Origin: Protopterus annectens
Lineage: Eukaryota > Chordata > Ceratodontiformes > Protopteridae
Length of the DNA stretch: 64,000 bases
Reading direction: 5' to 3'
Assembly (NCBI RefSeq): GCF_019279795.1
Contig: NC_056738.1
Coordinates: forward strand, 402,309,311-402,373,310
Shown here piece after piece: positions 22,105-33,795 of the stretch. The stretch's first letter is position 1; each line of letters opens with the position of its first letter. The position numbers and the translations under genes were made by a program. Under the pieces are notes generated by a model that worked only from the letters and a program-made list of their open reading frames with translations, did not search any database and was not told the origin of the DNA.

Positions 22105-23855
22105 ATCTCCTAACTCCTTCAGGAGATCCCTCTGAAACCTAGTGAAATGGGTTAGGTAGTTCAGCGACCTGAGAGCAAAAGAAGCTGAAGAAAACATGCG
22201 CTTTCCATATCTGTCCATTATGCGTGACTTCTTGTTCAGCGGATTGACAGATGAGGATGTTTCTGAAAGCTCCTCCTTGGTGGTTGCCGCCACCACCATA
22301 GCATCTACTGGAACACCCTTGCTAAGGAACGCCTTATCTGAAGGTGCCGTGATGAACTTAGACTCTTAGGAACAGAGTCTGGGGAGTCCCACACCTTCCG
22401 AATGACAACATTCATGAGCTGGTCGAAAGGCAGAGACACCCAAGATGTGGAAGGGCGAGACCTGAAAGCTTCCAGGTATAAAGACATCCTCAGAAGGGGG
22501 TGATGGCTTCCAGCCACCTAAGGATTTCAAGGATGTCTGCAAAAGTGACATCCTCAGAGGGTGACCATGGGGAACCTTCTGACTCACTGAGGTCTGCATC
22601 TGAAGTGATGGACTCCTCTGGGGAGTGTAAATGTTTCCTCTTGCATAATCTCTTCCGAAGAACTTCTGAGTGGTAATCTGGAGAGGTTTTGGAAGACAGC
22701 TTTACCCAATGGGGCATCCTGAGGCTTTGGATCTACACGCTTGTGTGGATGCGATGGTACTGAGACAGACACTGGCACTTTAGGGGGAAGAGCACCTGAA
22801 AATGACAGTGGAGCTCTCTGTGGTGACAGCAAAGAACCAGGACTCCCCAGTACCAAGGCGGTGGGCTCAGAGGCTGATGTAGGAACCAAGCTCACCCGCA
22901 CCAAAGCCCGGACAGGCAAGTTCGGATCGGACAACTGTCCAACCAGACTTTCCTTACTGGACCCAACCAGACAGCATCAGTTCCTAGACCCCTCAAATTC
23001 CGATGGAACTGAGGAAGTTGGAGTGGTAAGTCAAGCCCGAAGATCCTGGCGCAGGTCTCTGCACAGACTGTTCCACTACAGTCGGTTCGAGGCACGACGG
23101 CTCCGAAGTCCCAGATCGAGTTGGAATCGGAGGGGAGGTAGTCTTCATTGGCACTGAATCCCTCTGGGTTGGAGTAGACAGTATCATGGCCAGCACTGGT
23201 GTCCGTAAATGTCTCCTCACCACAAGATCCATATTGTTGTCCGAGAGGCTCCTGGAGGACCAAGAGGAAAGGGTAGGAGATCTCAATGGCTGTAGCAATG
23301 GATATCTATGACGTGGGGAGACTGGTTCCAAAACATGGGACTGGCTCCGAAACTGAAATGCTGTTGTCTCCAAAATCACAATAGGAGCCAAGGAGGAAGA
23401 CCTTTCGGGCCCGAAAGCCTTTGGGTCTTAGGATGAATCTCTCTCAATTTTTTTTAGTCTGTTCTGAAGGAGGAACAGAGGAAGATGCTCTCTTGCTCGA
23501 CGACTCAGACCTGGAAGCCTAGGATTTGTGTTTTTTTAGGTACTCTGACTCTCTTCTAAAGCCTCTGTGAAAGGAGTCTAACAGGCTTCTTACTATTAAT
23601 TTGTTCTTTCTTTCCATCAACACCCTGGAGCTGAAAGCATGACATAAAACATGACTCCTGAAGGTGAGCTGCACTTAGACAAACAATGTCCCATCAATTA
23701 ATGACATCTTCTGACTACATCTGTCATTTTTAAACCATGAAGGTTTAGATTCCTTAGGATCTTTCAAAATTTTTGAACAGTATCCATACACAATCAACAG
23801 TAATGAACTATACTGAGGGAAAAAAAACTTTTGTTTTTTTAAACAAGCAACAGAA
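22105..23855 (-). pseudogene. D: gag, upstream portion
   Basis: MDRYGKRMFSSASFALRSLN and FTRFQRDLLKELGD match B gag at 14964-15458. Further right come Ser/Pro/Glu-rich sequence (22366-23400) and the N-terminal block FKNDRCSQKMSLIDG (near 23700). It is cut at the left by the Penelope element and at the right by F. Fossil. Confidence 0.8.
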
Positions 23856-24062
23856 AGTACAGGTGTGTACACTTACCATAAATGTAGCTGTTCGAGTGTA
23901 TTCACTGTTGCAGTCATTACATTTGGGTAATCTGCTGGCAGGCTGCCCTCAGTCGGCCTGAATAACAAAGCTTTGGGTCCTGCGTCAGTTACTGTCCCTT
24001 CTTCCTTGATGTCAGGGGTATAAAACATGCATCAGACACCATTTTCTTCAGTTTTTCTTGCC
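23856..24062. repeat. F: left inverted terminal repeat with TATA box
   Basis: Inverted match to 29163-29341. TATAAAA at 24019-24025 is followed about 20-25 bases on by CATTTTCTTCAGTTTTTCTT, the arrangement also seen in H, K and L. Confidence 0.85.
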
Positions 24063-24181
24063 CCAGATGAAAAAAATATACCTACAAATAAAAGCAAATA
24101 CAACAAAAAGGCTTTTGAGCATAGTAACAGAAAGAATAGGTATAGAGAGAGAAAAATAGGGGACTGCCGGGTGGGTAACCA

Positions 24182-24288
24182 GGACTGCAACAATGAATAC
24201 ACTCAAACATCTACATTTATGGTAAGTGTACACAACTGTACTATGTTCTTCGTGTTTCACTATTGCAGTCATTACATTTGGGTAGAAT
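24182..24288. repeat. F: internal complementary region (ICR)
   Basis: Complement of the outer left end fused at GTACT|ATGTTCTTCGTG to a copy of the outer right end. Confidence 0.85.
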
Positions 24289-24315
24289 CCCAAAGCTATG
24301 GTTGGGAGAATGGAA

Positions 24316-25420
24316 TTATACAGCATTAGGAGCAGCTATAAGGCCCTGCAGGACTGCAGTGGCAAAGCCTGCTCTGGATTTAGAGAAGAGAGGTAAATGG
24401 CAATGCTTGGTGAACGTATGAACTGAGCTCCAGGTAGCAGCTTCTAGAATGTCTCTGGTAGGAACCCCTCTGAGAAAGGCTGCAGAGGTAGATGCAGCCC
24501 TGGTGGAATGGGATCTGATCCCCTTGGGGACAGGTTTACCATGATGCATGTAGCAGAAACTAATGCAATGGCTTATCCATTTTGAAATTGTCTGCTTTGA
24601 GATAGCCTTTCCCACTGCCCCTGCAGCAAATGCCACCCGTAGTTGGTCAGATTTTTTTTTAGAGATTTTGTCCTGTTTAAGTAGAATCTTAGTTGTCTGT
24701 GTACATCCAATGAATGTGGAATCTGCTCCCCCTTGTTCTGTGGATTTGGGGAAAAAGTTGGCAATTGAATGGTCTGATTAACAGCCACACTGGATACCAC
24801 TTTAGGCATGAAGGATGGATTGGTCCTGAACGCTATGTTCAGGTAGAAAATAATAAAAGGCTCCACTGCCATGAGAGCCTGTAGTTCTGAGATCCTTCTA
24901 GTTGAAGTGACTGCTAAAAGAAAAGCCTTCTTCCAAGAGAGAAATGTTATGCCCGCAGTAGCAGCTAGCTCAAAAGGAGCCAGGGTGAGTTTTTCCAACA
25001 CAAAATTGAGGTCCCATGCAGGAGTTGGTGCTCTCCTGGGAGGTCTTAAATTTTTGGCCCCTCTGAGATACTGCTTTAGCAGGGGATGAGAAAAGAGGGG
25101 AGGCTCTGTGTTGTAATGAGCTGAAATGGCAGAGGCGTGGATTTCTATGGAAGGGAAAGACAGGCCCTTGTGAAGCATCTCAGTTAAATATTGCAGAATC
25201 TGAGGAATACTGGGCATTTCTGTGCTTATTTCTTGTGCCTGATTCCAGGCACAGAATCTTTTACATTTATCAGCATAAGACTTTCTAGTGCTAGGCCCTC
25301 TAGCCTCCAAAATGACATCCATCACAGGTTTACTGAGAGATGTAAATGGTGAAATTAGTTGATTAGCCATGCTGCAAGATTCAGAGTTTGGAGCGGAGTG
25401 TGTAGAATTTGAAAGTTCTG
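24316..25420 (-). pseudogene. F: tyrosine recombinase
   Basis: HSTRAASTSAAFLRG (HxxR box), VHTFTKHCHLPLFS, TSTRRISELQALM (Arg box) and PSTRKSYADKCKRFCAW. Fossil. Confidence 0.87.
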
Positions 25421-26160
25421 CTGAGACAGTAGATAAGGTGTCTGAGGCAGGTACCACGGAGGAAAGTGTGACATATTGCGTAGGAGTGGGTACCAGTGTT
25501 GGCGAGGCCAGTCTGGGGCAATTAGAATCATTTTTGTTTTTTCCCGTCTGACTTTTAGTAATACCTTGGAGAGCAGAGGCAGAGGGGGAAAAGCATAGAC
25601 AGATAGGTTTTTCCAGCTTTAAGGATAGAGCATCCACTTTACAAGCCTTTTTTGTGACTGATTCTTGTGCAGAATTTGTCCAACTGATAGTTTTGGGATG
25701 AGGCAAAAAGATCAATGTCTGGGCTCCCCCATTTCCATGTCAACATGCTGAAGATTTGCAGATCCAGTTTCCAATCGTGTGGGTCCATAAGATTTCTGCT
25801 TAGTTCGTCTGCCAGAGTATTTTGTTTTCCTGGCAGGAAATGAGCTTATAGATGTATTTGGTAAGACAAGACGGTGTTCCACAAGGCCATAGTTAGTCTG
25901 CAAAGGGGGTAGGAATGGGTACCCCCTGCTTATGTACCACATGACTGTGGTGTTGTCAGTCTATCAGTAGTTGTCCTGGATGAAGAAAGTCCTTGAAAGC
26001 TGTCAGAGCATTCTGTACAGCTGACATTTCTTTCTGGATGTGCAGGTGCATTTGGTTTGGGCTCCATTCGCCCTGGATGCATCTTCCTGCCAGATGCGCC
26101 CACCAAGCAAAGTCTGATGCGTCTGTAGTCAGGGTTTGGGTGCCAGGGAGTGGAATGAAC
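25421..26160 (-). pseudogene. F: methyltransferase-like region and RNase H
   Basis: Remnants of both domains are spread over several frames. Minus-strand frames include EMSAVQNALTAFKDFLHPGQ (RNase H) and GYPFLPPLQTNYGL. The methyltransferase-like series lies at about 25480-25790. Fossil. Confidence 0.72.
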
Positions 26161-27197
26161 GATAGTCCCTTGTTTTGATGACAGGCCTCTGCCCACCACA
26201 GGAACTCTTGCTGTAGGCAAGGAATGATGGGAATCATTGTTTCCAGGCTGTGACAATGTTGACCCCATAAGCTTTTTAGGTACCATTGACGTTTCCTCAT
26301 ATGCAGTCTTGCATATAGAATTAGAAGAATGCAGGAAGCCATGAACACCAAGGCCTGCATAATTTGTCTTGCAGATAACGGAGTTTTTGTGGCCACTTGT
26401 TTGAAGTAAGTCATCAATTGGATTTGTCTGGCGTGAGGTAAGCCATCTGGGCAGTTGTATTCAAGCTTGCACCCAGGAATGTAATTTTTTGAGAGGGTAC
26501 CAGTTGCAATTTCTTTTCGTTTATGGTGTACCCTAGGCAAGTTAGAAGCCTTTTTACAAATGCCAGATGCTGTAGAAGAGTGGCTTTACTTTCTACCTGA
26601 ATTAGACAATTGTCCAGATAAGGATAAATCTGAATGTTTGTCTGCAAAATGCAATTACTGGTGCCAGGCACTTTGTGAAAACACTGGGCGCAGTAGATAA
26701 GCTAAAGGGCAGTGCAGAGAACTGGCAATGCAAATAGCCTGCTTTGAAGCAGAGGTATCTTCTGCAAGACTCCATGATTGGGATATGCAGGTAAGCCTCT
26801 TAAATCTAGAGTTACCAACCAGGCATCCTTGCCTAGCATAGGCAGCAACTGTTGCAGAGTCGGCATCTTGAATTCTGGAATGTCCAGGAAAGTATTTAAA
26901 ATGGATAAGTCCAGAATTGGACGCCATGATTTGTCTTTTCTGGGTACCAGGAAAAGTCGAATAAAAACCTTGTCCTTTTTCCTTTTCTGGTACTGGTTGA
27001 ATAGCCCCCATATCCATGAGGGACATAACTTGCTTCTGGGCCTCTGCCCACTGATTTGGAGGCAGATCCGGCCATCCTTTTGGAATTGGCAACGTGTGGA
27101 AATGAAATCTGTATCCCTGGGATACTATATTTAAAACCCACTTGCCCTGGGTAATTAGATGCCAATTTTGTGCATGAAGTGCTAATTTTCCCCCCAA
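26161..27197 (-). pseudogene. F: reverse transcriptase
   Basis: Minus-strand blocks IQIYPYLDNCLIQVESK and LGYTINEKKLQLVPSQKITF, plus the N-terminal block DLPPNQWAEAQKQVMSLMDM. Fossil. Confidence 0.83.
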
Positions 27198-27243
27198 AGG
27201 GGCTGCTAAAAGATAAGTGCTTGGAAATGGCAGAGGAAAGTCA

Positions 27244-29030
27244 TTAAGACTGTTTACCGTGGGGGGGCTTGCTACTTCCAGATTTGGAGGTGGAGGTACC
27301 CCATTGTTTTGTTCTGTCAGTTCCTTGTGACTGAAACCTGGAGCCTTTGGAGTGTCTGGGTTTGACCTGAGCAGCTCTGGTGGGTACTGGAAAGGACCAA
27401 TTCTTAGCAGGCCAGTGCCTACTGAACCTGGGTGGCTGCACTTGTAGGAAATCTTTTACAGTTTGCATATATTTAGCTTTGTCTTCCATCTTTTTCAAAA
27501 CTTCTTCTGCCTTATTACCAAATAGACTGTCCTGCTGTAAAGGAGCATCCAACAATTTTGCTTTAACATGATCAGGCAGATTTTGCTCCTTGAGCCAAGC
27601 ATGCCTTCTTATCACAGATCCAGTTACAGTGGCCCTGCAAGAGGCCTCCAAGGAATCAAAACCACATTGCAAAGTATCCTTCCCAACTTGTTCAGCTGAA
27701 CGCAATAAATCCTGTAACTCAGTATTCCACACCGTCAGAAATCAACATAATTTTCTGTTTAAGTAAGGCCATGACATGCTGCTATTTAAGCATATGAAAT
27801 TGAAAGTTTAAAGCCCTGATTGCCAGGGTTGTAGACGTGTAAACCTTCTTACTCCATCTATCCAGCGCCCTGGAGACTCTATCAGAAGGTGTAGGAATTT
27901 TAGCAGTAGAAGCCTCAACACCCTTGGGACCCTGAGAAATTGTTTCAGGGTCAGCAGTAGGGTTTTTAAAAATAAATTTGTGGGAGTCACGAACCATGTA
28001 ATATCTGCCTGGCTTACTAGGAGCCGGAGGCAGGGAATCAGGAGCCATGCTGGATTCTGAGAAAACATCAACAACAACAATACCTAGAACAGCAGGTATA
28101 GCCAAAGGCCTATGCTGAGGAAAAAGGAAAGCCCCTTTTTGGATTCTGAAAAATCCTGACTCTCCCAATGAAAATGTTCCCTTAAGGTACACAAAGTTTC
28201 TCCAAAAGAAAAATCCTCGAGAAGCAGAAGGGATAGATTCTTCTGCATCTGAGTCCTCATAAGGTGGAATAGATAATTCCTGATCAGAAGAGGAATCAGA
28301 AGAAATGGAAACCTGATCTGAAGATTCATAATCAGTGCCTTGCCTAGGCCTCTTAGCAGGAGGGGGTTGGGAACCCCTAATCAAGGTAATTAAATCCTCA
28401 GCCATTTTGATCATTTGTTTTTTTTTTTAGGCATATGGGCCTGAACAGGTGGCCCATGGGTCAGTTTTTTAGACAAAGTTGGACTTCGCCTTGTTTTTGA
28501 TGATTGTGTTGGCTTACTATACAAATCTTTAGGCCTGAAAACACCCAGACGCCAGTGCCTGCTCAGTGGCTCCGGACCCATCTAAGGGAGAGACATCCGT
28601 GGGTTCAATACTTGAAGTGTCTCGCTGCATACCGAACTCCGAATGGGTCACAGTAGAGGCCTGTGAATCAAAAGTATCAGGTATCAGGGGCTGCGGAAGC
28701 GCCTCACTGAGTACCGGCGAACCAGCGACTGGCCTAGAAGCTTCATCATCGATTTTGGACCTAGACGGTCTGTGTCTTTGCGTTTTTTTGTTAATTCCGG
28801 TAGTCAGATTACTAACCAATGACATTTCTGGATAGTTAAATCTTGAGCCAAAATATTTAGATGCAAAAATATACCAACGCTTAATAGTGCGTAGGTTAAA
28901 TTTAGCACAAAACCGACAGCATGGAACATTGTGGTCAGGGCCTAGGCAAGGAATACAGTACAAATGACAATCCTTATGAAGTATTTGCTTCCCACAAGTA
29001 ATACAATTATTAACTTTTACTGACATCGGT
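27244..29030 (-). pseudogene. F: gag
   Basis: N-terminal NCITCGKQILHKDCH, CIPCLGPDHNV and CRFCAKFNLRTIKR near 28900-29020. The C-terminal blocks QVGKDTLQCGFDSLEASCRA and HAWLKEQNLPDHVKAKLLDA lie at 27500-27700. Fossil. Confidence 0.82.
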
Positions 29031-29162
29031 AAAGAGCAAGAAAGTTTCCCCAACGGGGTACTTAGATTTAGGTTGAAGACTTTGGTTCTGAAACTCGAAA
29101 ACAAAAATTTCAGGAGTCGGCCGACCTGCACTTGCAAACTACTTCTGTTTCAGGCACCTTGC

Positions 29163-29341
29163 GGCAAGAAAGTGATGAAAATGGCGTTGGCTGCATGTTT
29201 TATACCCCTGACGACCTGACGTCATGGAAGATGGGACAGCAACCGACGCAGGACCCAAGACTTTGTTATTCAGGCCGACTGAGGGCAACCTGCCAGCAGA
29301 TTACCCAAATGTAATGACTGCAACAGTGAAACACAGAGCAT
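29163..29341. repeat. F: right inverted terminal repeat
   Basis: Inverted copy of the left ITR, with the minus-strand TATA box at 29198-29204. This is the 5' end of the element and the probable promoter for gag. Confidence 0.85.
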
Positions 29342-29558
29342 CCACACAACAGTAGACAAGGTTTTTACTATGCAACGGGAAAAGGAGGGGCAGTTCTCTA
29401 AGTAAAACGAATTGGCCCCAAACTGGTAAGTTAAACGGGCCAACGGTAGCCCTCTAACTTAAATGAGCTACCAAAAACACAAGAAAATATTTTCATCTCC
29501 AAGCTCTCTAACTTAAACGAGCTTGGATAGCCCGGATAATAGAGGCAGAAACAATGGC
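29342..29558. other. D leader fragment between F and the first LINE
   Basis: No ORF. Assigned to D only by position. It has three near copies of a short motif: TAAGTTAAACGGGCCA, CTCTAACTTAAATGAGCT and CTCTAACTTAAACGAGCT (29425-29535, first in the opposite sense). B's leader is not recognisably similar here, so the assignment is uncertain. Confidence 0.4.
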
Positions 29559-30001
29559 CACTGACTGAAGAGCAGAGTCAAAACTTCCAGTTCAGTTAAT
29601 ATTCCTGCAACACAGTTAAATCAATTTAAATAGTGTATTATTTGAAAAAAGTGCAGATAAAGGTACTTAAATTCTCTTATACGTCCAGTTGAATACAGCT
29701 AGATCTTAGCCGGCCAAAGCTGAGGTTGAATTTTATTATTTGTTAGTAATTGCAGGTGTGGGGGTAGCCACATTCTTTGATTTCCTGTCCTTGCCTATTT
29801 AAGTGGTAGTTTGAAATATTTTCTGCTTAAAAACCTCAGCTTTGGCTGGCTAAGATCTAGCGGTATTCAACTGGACGTATAAGAGAATTTAAGTACCTTT
29901 ATCTGCACTTTTTTCAAATAATACAGTATTTAAATTGATTCAACTGTGTTGCAGGAATATTAACTGAACTGGAAGTTTTGACTCTGCTCTTCAGTCAGTG
30001 C
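29559..30001. repeat. Inverted repeat at the LINE 5' end (arms 29559-29724 and 29835-30001)
   Basis: Left arm CACTGACTGAAGAGCAGAG... is the reverse complement of the part of monomer 1 that ends CTCTGCTCTTCAGTCAGTG, with few mismatches over about 166 bases and a spacer of about 110. Best read as a 5' inversion of the LINE (twin priming), which would make it part of the LINE insertion. Confidence 0.75.
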
Positions 30002-30285
30002 TTGCTTGAATTTTATTATCTGTTAGTAATTGCAGGTGTGGGGGTAGCCACATTCTTTGATTTCCTGTCCTTGCCTATTTAAGTGGTACAGTTTGAAATA
30101 TTTTCTGCTTAAAAACCTCAGCTTTGGCCAGCTAAGATCTAGCTGTATTCAACTGGACATATAAGAGAATTTAACTACCTTTATCTGCACTTTTTTCAAA
30201 TACAGTATTTAAATTGATTTAACTGTGTTGCAGGAATATTAACTGAACTGGAAGTTTTGACTCTGCTCATCAGTTAGTCCCACCC
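29726..30285 (+). repeat. Two tandem 5' UTR units of the LINE
   Basis: Unit 1 is 29726-30005 and unit 2 is 30006 to about 30285. Both begin TTGAATTTTATTAT and share TGCAGGTGTGGGGGTAGCC and the end GAAGTTTTGACTCTGCTC. Identity is high. They directly precede the rest of the leader and ORF1, like promoter monomers of some LINEs. That role is inference. Confidence 0.75.
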
Positions 30286-30764
30286 ACCCTCCCTGTTTTT
30301 GTTTTGGTGTTAATCTTAGTGGCCTTGAAACTGCTCGCCCCTCTTGTAAATTTGTGTTTGGATACTCCTCCTGGGCCCATCTCATTTGTTCACTCAACTG
30401 AGTGCAGTAAGATCATATTCTGATTTCAGGCACTCCTACTGTGTACAAAGAGAGCATCTGGGAAACAGAAAAAAAATTTAAACGTGTTTCCTGCCTTTCC
30501 TGTTAAGTGATATAAGACTGTTTGTAGGCTTCTGAGCCCCCAAGCCCTTTTGTGTTGGAGGGAAGCCTTCTAGCCTAGTTTTTTTTTCTTATAACTAGCC
30601 AGTTTTCTAGTTTCAGCACTCAAATCTGATTCTTTGAACTCAGCACTTGTTCAGAATTCATTGTAAGCACTACATAAGCTGCAAATTACTACAGCACTCA
30701 ACTTTCCTCACTTGTCTAGTGGAAAGCAGTTTTTAGTACTTAATAAATAAGCACTTATCCAGGC
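30286..30764 (+). other. Non-repeated part of the LINE 5' UTR
   Basis: No long ORF. The last third resembles, in scattered blocks, the region upstream of ORF1 in the second LINE (about 59100-59260). Confidence 0.5.
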
Positions 30765-31755
30765 ATGTCTAAGGGTCAGCTCCCAGTGATTTCTCCTGTC
30801 TACCTTATGAATCTGGGCATCTTGGGGCAATGCAGCAATTGCCTCATGTACAAAGACAACCCTTCTCCTCCTACCACCCAACACTACAACCTGAGAGAGA
30901 TGCACTTATATAGCCAAACTGGAAGCAAAGCTCTCTTCACCCAAGACTGGACTAGACAGTCAAGAGGAAAAGGTAAACACTTGCACCACCCCACACTCAT
31001 CACATAGTCCCTCAAAACCTACACCACCAAAACACACACATAGAAACACAAAACACACACCTACATTCACGGAGGCTCTCAATAAAAACCTGCCCAAGCA
31101 TCAGGGACATCCAAAGCATAAATGCAAGCAAACTCCACCCCCCAACACAACCCAAAGGACACACAGCCCACAAACTCAGTGTGCCACTCAACCACAGCCC
31201 ATAAGGCATAACAACGTACCCAACACTCTAGTCATAGGTGACTCTATAGTCAGGCACACTGATGTTCCACTCACTAGACTAAACAAGGAGAAAGTTACTG
31301 TCAGCTGCCTGTCAGGTGCCAGGATCCGCCACATAACGCATGCACTCAGGTCACTCCACAATAAGTACAAATATGACACTGTCATTGTCCATGTCGGTGT
31401 GAATGACCTGAGATGCACCTCCCTGGACTACATGAAAAGAGAAATGGAGGAGCTCTCCGATCTTGTGTCCCAGGCAGGTATGACCCTAACCCTGAGTAGC
31501 ATCCTGCCATCACCCAGAATGATACCACAGTACAAGGACAAAATGATTGACTTCAACAATTGGCTAAGCTTCTGGTGTCATTCTAAGGGGACCCAGTATC
31601 TGTCTGCCTGGGAAGACATGATCGACAGACCATGATGCTTTGCCAGAGATGGCCTGCACCTGTCGCCCTTAGGATTCCAGATACTGGCTAAGGCTCTTGC
31701 CAACCCTATAGTGCCTTTTTTAGGCAAGGTTCAAATAACAAATTCACCACTGTAA
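30765..31755 (+). pseudogene. LINE copy 1 ORF1: N-terminal part and SGNH-type esterase
   Basis: ORF1 of CR1-like LINEs binds RNA/chaperones, and in many carries a lipase-like esterase. ATG at 30765 (MSKGQLPVIS; second LINE MSRDQLLVSS) starts an 80-residue frame ending at 31007. The esterase reads in another frame from about 31222: GDSIV (Ser codon 31243-31245), GVND (31396-31407) and DGLH (31648-31659) are the SGNH blocks. Damage: a frame change between 31007 and 31222 and an in-frame TGA at 31633-31635. The normal stop is probably TAA at 31753-31755. Confidence 0.83.
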
Positions 31756-31775
31756 CAGGTACAAGCAAGCAAAAT

Positions 31776-32348
31776 ATGAGGGTAATGCTACTCAATGGTA
31801 GAAGTCTAAACCTCAAAATGCACTCACTCGAGGCACTCCTTAAAATGGAGAACATTGACATCTGTGCAGTGACAGAGACCTGGTTCAAAGCTCCAGAGAG
31901 CACCCCTGCATTACCAGGCTTTAATTCATACCACACCTTTCGGCCACCTAACCCAGAAAAAAGCACTAAAGGCGGAGGTGTGTCCATATTCATTAAGGAT
32001 ATCCACACCTCCAGGCTAGTTGCACAGCATAATGCATCCGAGATTATCCAAGTGCAAATAACTCTGGGCAAGACCGCAATCCAAATTGTAGCTTGCTACA
32101 GACCCCCCACCATGCCCCAGGATTCACACTCCTCATTTCTTGATACACTGGAAAGCATTAGGGTACACAACCCAACACCCTAATAATGGCGATTTCGACT
32201 ACCCAACCATTAACTGGGAAAACTACTCGTGTACCAACACTTTAGCTCAACGTTTTCTAGAATTCATAATTTCCAACGCCTTGGATCAACTTATTCACAC
32301 CACCAGGGGCAGCAATATCCTAGACCTGGTCATTACCAACATGGGAAA
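31776..32348 (+). pseudogene. LINE copy 1 ORF2: AP-type endonuclease, first part
   Basis: ATG at 31776 opens ORF2 (MRVMLLNGRSL). Endonuclease blocks are TETWF (catalytic Glu), IFIKDIH, IVACYRPP, GDFDYPTINW and ILDLVITNMG. The frame changes near 32180 (VHNPTP then a stop; GDF continues in another frame). The domain is cut at 32348 by element G and resumes at 37702 with SDHKLI near 37745. Confidence 0.85.
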
Positions 32349-32513
32349 AGTACAGTTTTGTACCTACCATAAATGTAGATGTTCGAGGATCCACATTGCT
32401 GCAGTCCTAACTATTGGGTAGTCCACTGTCCAGTCGGCCCGAATACCAAAGTATATGGCGCCGGTCAGGGTACTAATGCATGACCGACGTCATATCCTCA
32501 GTCTTTTCTTGCC
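32349..32513. repeat. G: left inverted terminal repeat
   Basis: Inverted match to 37533-37701. It resembles A's ITR but lacks part of A's CRE-like cluster on this side. Confidence 0.85.
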
Positions 32514-32651
32514 CCAGATGTCAGAAGACCCTAAAAGACAAGGCCCAATATACCTGCACCAAAAATATGTACAATATATACAAAATTATCAGCATATAAC
32601 CTCACCTACACAACCACCCCTAAACACAGAGGGAAGGAGGGAGGGTAAATT

Positions 32652-32753
32652 GGACTGCAGCAATGTGGATCCTCGAACATCTACATTTATGGTAGGTACA
32701 AAACTGTACTATGTTCTTCATTCCACATTGCTGCAGTCCTAACTATTGGGTAG
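32652..32753. repeat. G: internal complementary region (ICR)
   Basis: Complement of the outer left end fused at GTACT|ATGTTCTTCATTCC to the outer right end. The right-end half matches 37670-37701 exactly in its distinctive TTCCACATTG. Confidence 0.87.
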
Positions 32754-32799
32754 AATCCCAAAGCAGAGGTAAGGGAGGCTGGCAAATCATAAAGAAGCA

Positions 32800-33795
32800 G
32801 GAGCTGACAACATGCCTTGCAAAATAGCTGTGGCAAAACCAGCCCTAGACTTAGAGTAGAGAGGAAGGTGATAATGCTTAGAGAAAGTATGTACTGAACT
32901 CCAAGTAGCTGCCTCCAAAATATCCTTAGTTGCCACCCCTTAGAAATGCTGTTGAAGTGGCAGTAGCCCTAGTGGAATGAGGCCTAATCCCAGCTGGAAT
33001 CTCCTTGCCATGATGGGAATAACAAAATGCAATGCAAAACCCAATCCACCTAGAAATAGTTTGTTTTGACACAGGCTTGCCCTGAACTCAAAGCAAAAGA
33101 AACAAACAACTGCTGAGACTGCCTAAAATCCTTAGTCCTGCTTAAATAATAAATTGCCTGTGTACATCTAAAGTGTGCAAAATCTTTTCCCCTTTATTTT
33201 GGGGTCTGCATAAAAAGTAGGCAAATGAATAGTTTGGTTTAAAGCCACACTAGAAACCACCTTAGGCATAAAGGAAGGATTAGTGTAATGATACCCTATC
33301 CTTATGGAAAATCAAAAGGGCTCTACTGCCATAAGGGCCTGCAACTCAGACACCCGTCTTGCAGAAGTAATAGCCAACAGAAAAGCAGTCTTCCATGACA
33401 AGTATTTCAATTCAGCAGTAGCCGCAGGCTCAAAAGGTTGTAGAGTAAGTTTTTCCAACACAAAATTGAGATCCCAAGCAGGAGTAGGTGCTCGGGGTCT
33501 TATATTCTTTGCCCTCTAAGAAACTGCTTGAACAAAGGATGAAAACAATGGTGGGTCACAATCATAGTGAGCTGAAATTGCTGCAGCATGAATCTTAATG
33601 GAAGAGAAGGACAAACCTTTGTCCAATAACTCAGTAAGATATTGAAGAGCCACACTCAAATTAGGCTCAGAAATCTCCAAATTCTTTGCTGTACTCCAAA
33701 ATAAAAATCTCTTCCATTTTTCTTTCCTTGTACTAGGTCTTCTAGCTTCCATAATCACATTTAAAACTTGTTGAGGAAGTTGAGACCTGCTGTGT
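32800..33795 (-). pseudogene. G: tyrosine recombinase
   Basis: Same blocks as A, in more frames. The N-terminal RPSTRKEKWKRFLFWSTAKN lies at about 33700, and the Arg and HxxR boxes lie near 33350 and 32960. Fossil. Confidence 0.82.

Larger units (their letters stand above)
23856..29341 (-). mobile_element. DIRS-like retrotransposon F (family I)
   Basis: Complete in outline, 5486 bp, with both ITRs, ICR and all domains in family order. Termini are AGTACAGGTGTG at left and CAGAGCAT at right. It sits between AA and C in D's leader just upstream of gag. It is broken, with several disruptions. ITR divergence is clearly greater than in A, so it is older. Confidence 0.92.

Noticed and set aside
29726-30285. 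A pair of LTRs
   Set aside because: The two copies are directly adjacent with nothing between them, have no TG..CA ends, and lead straight into the LINE.
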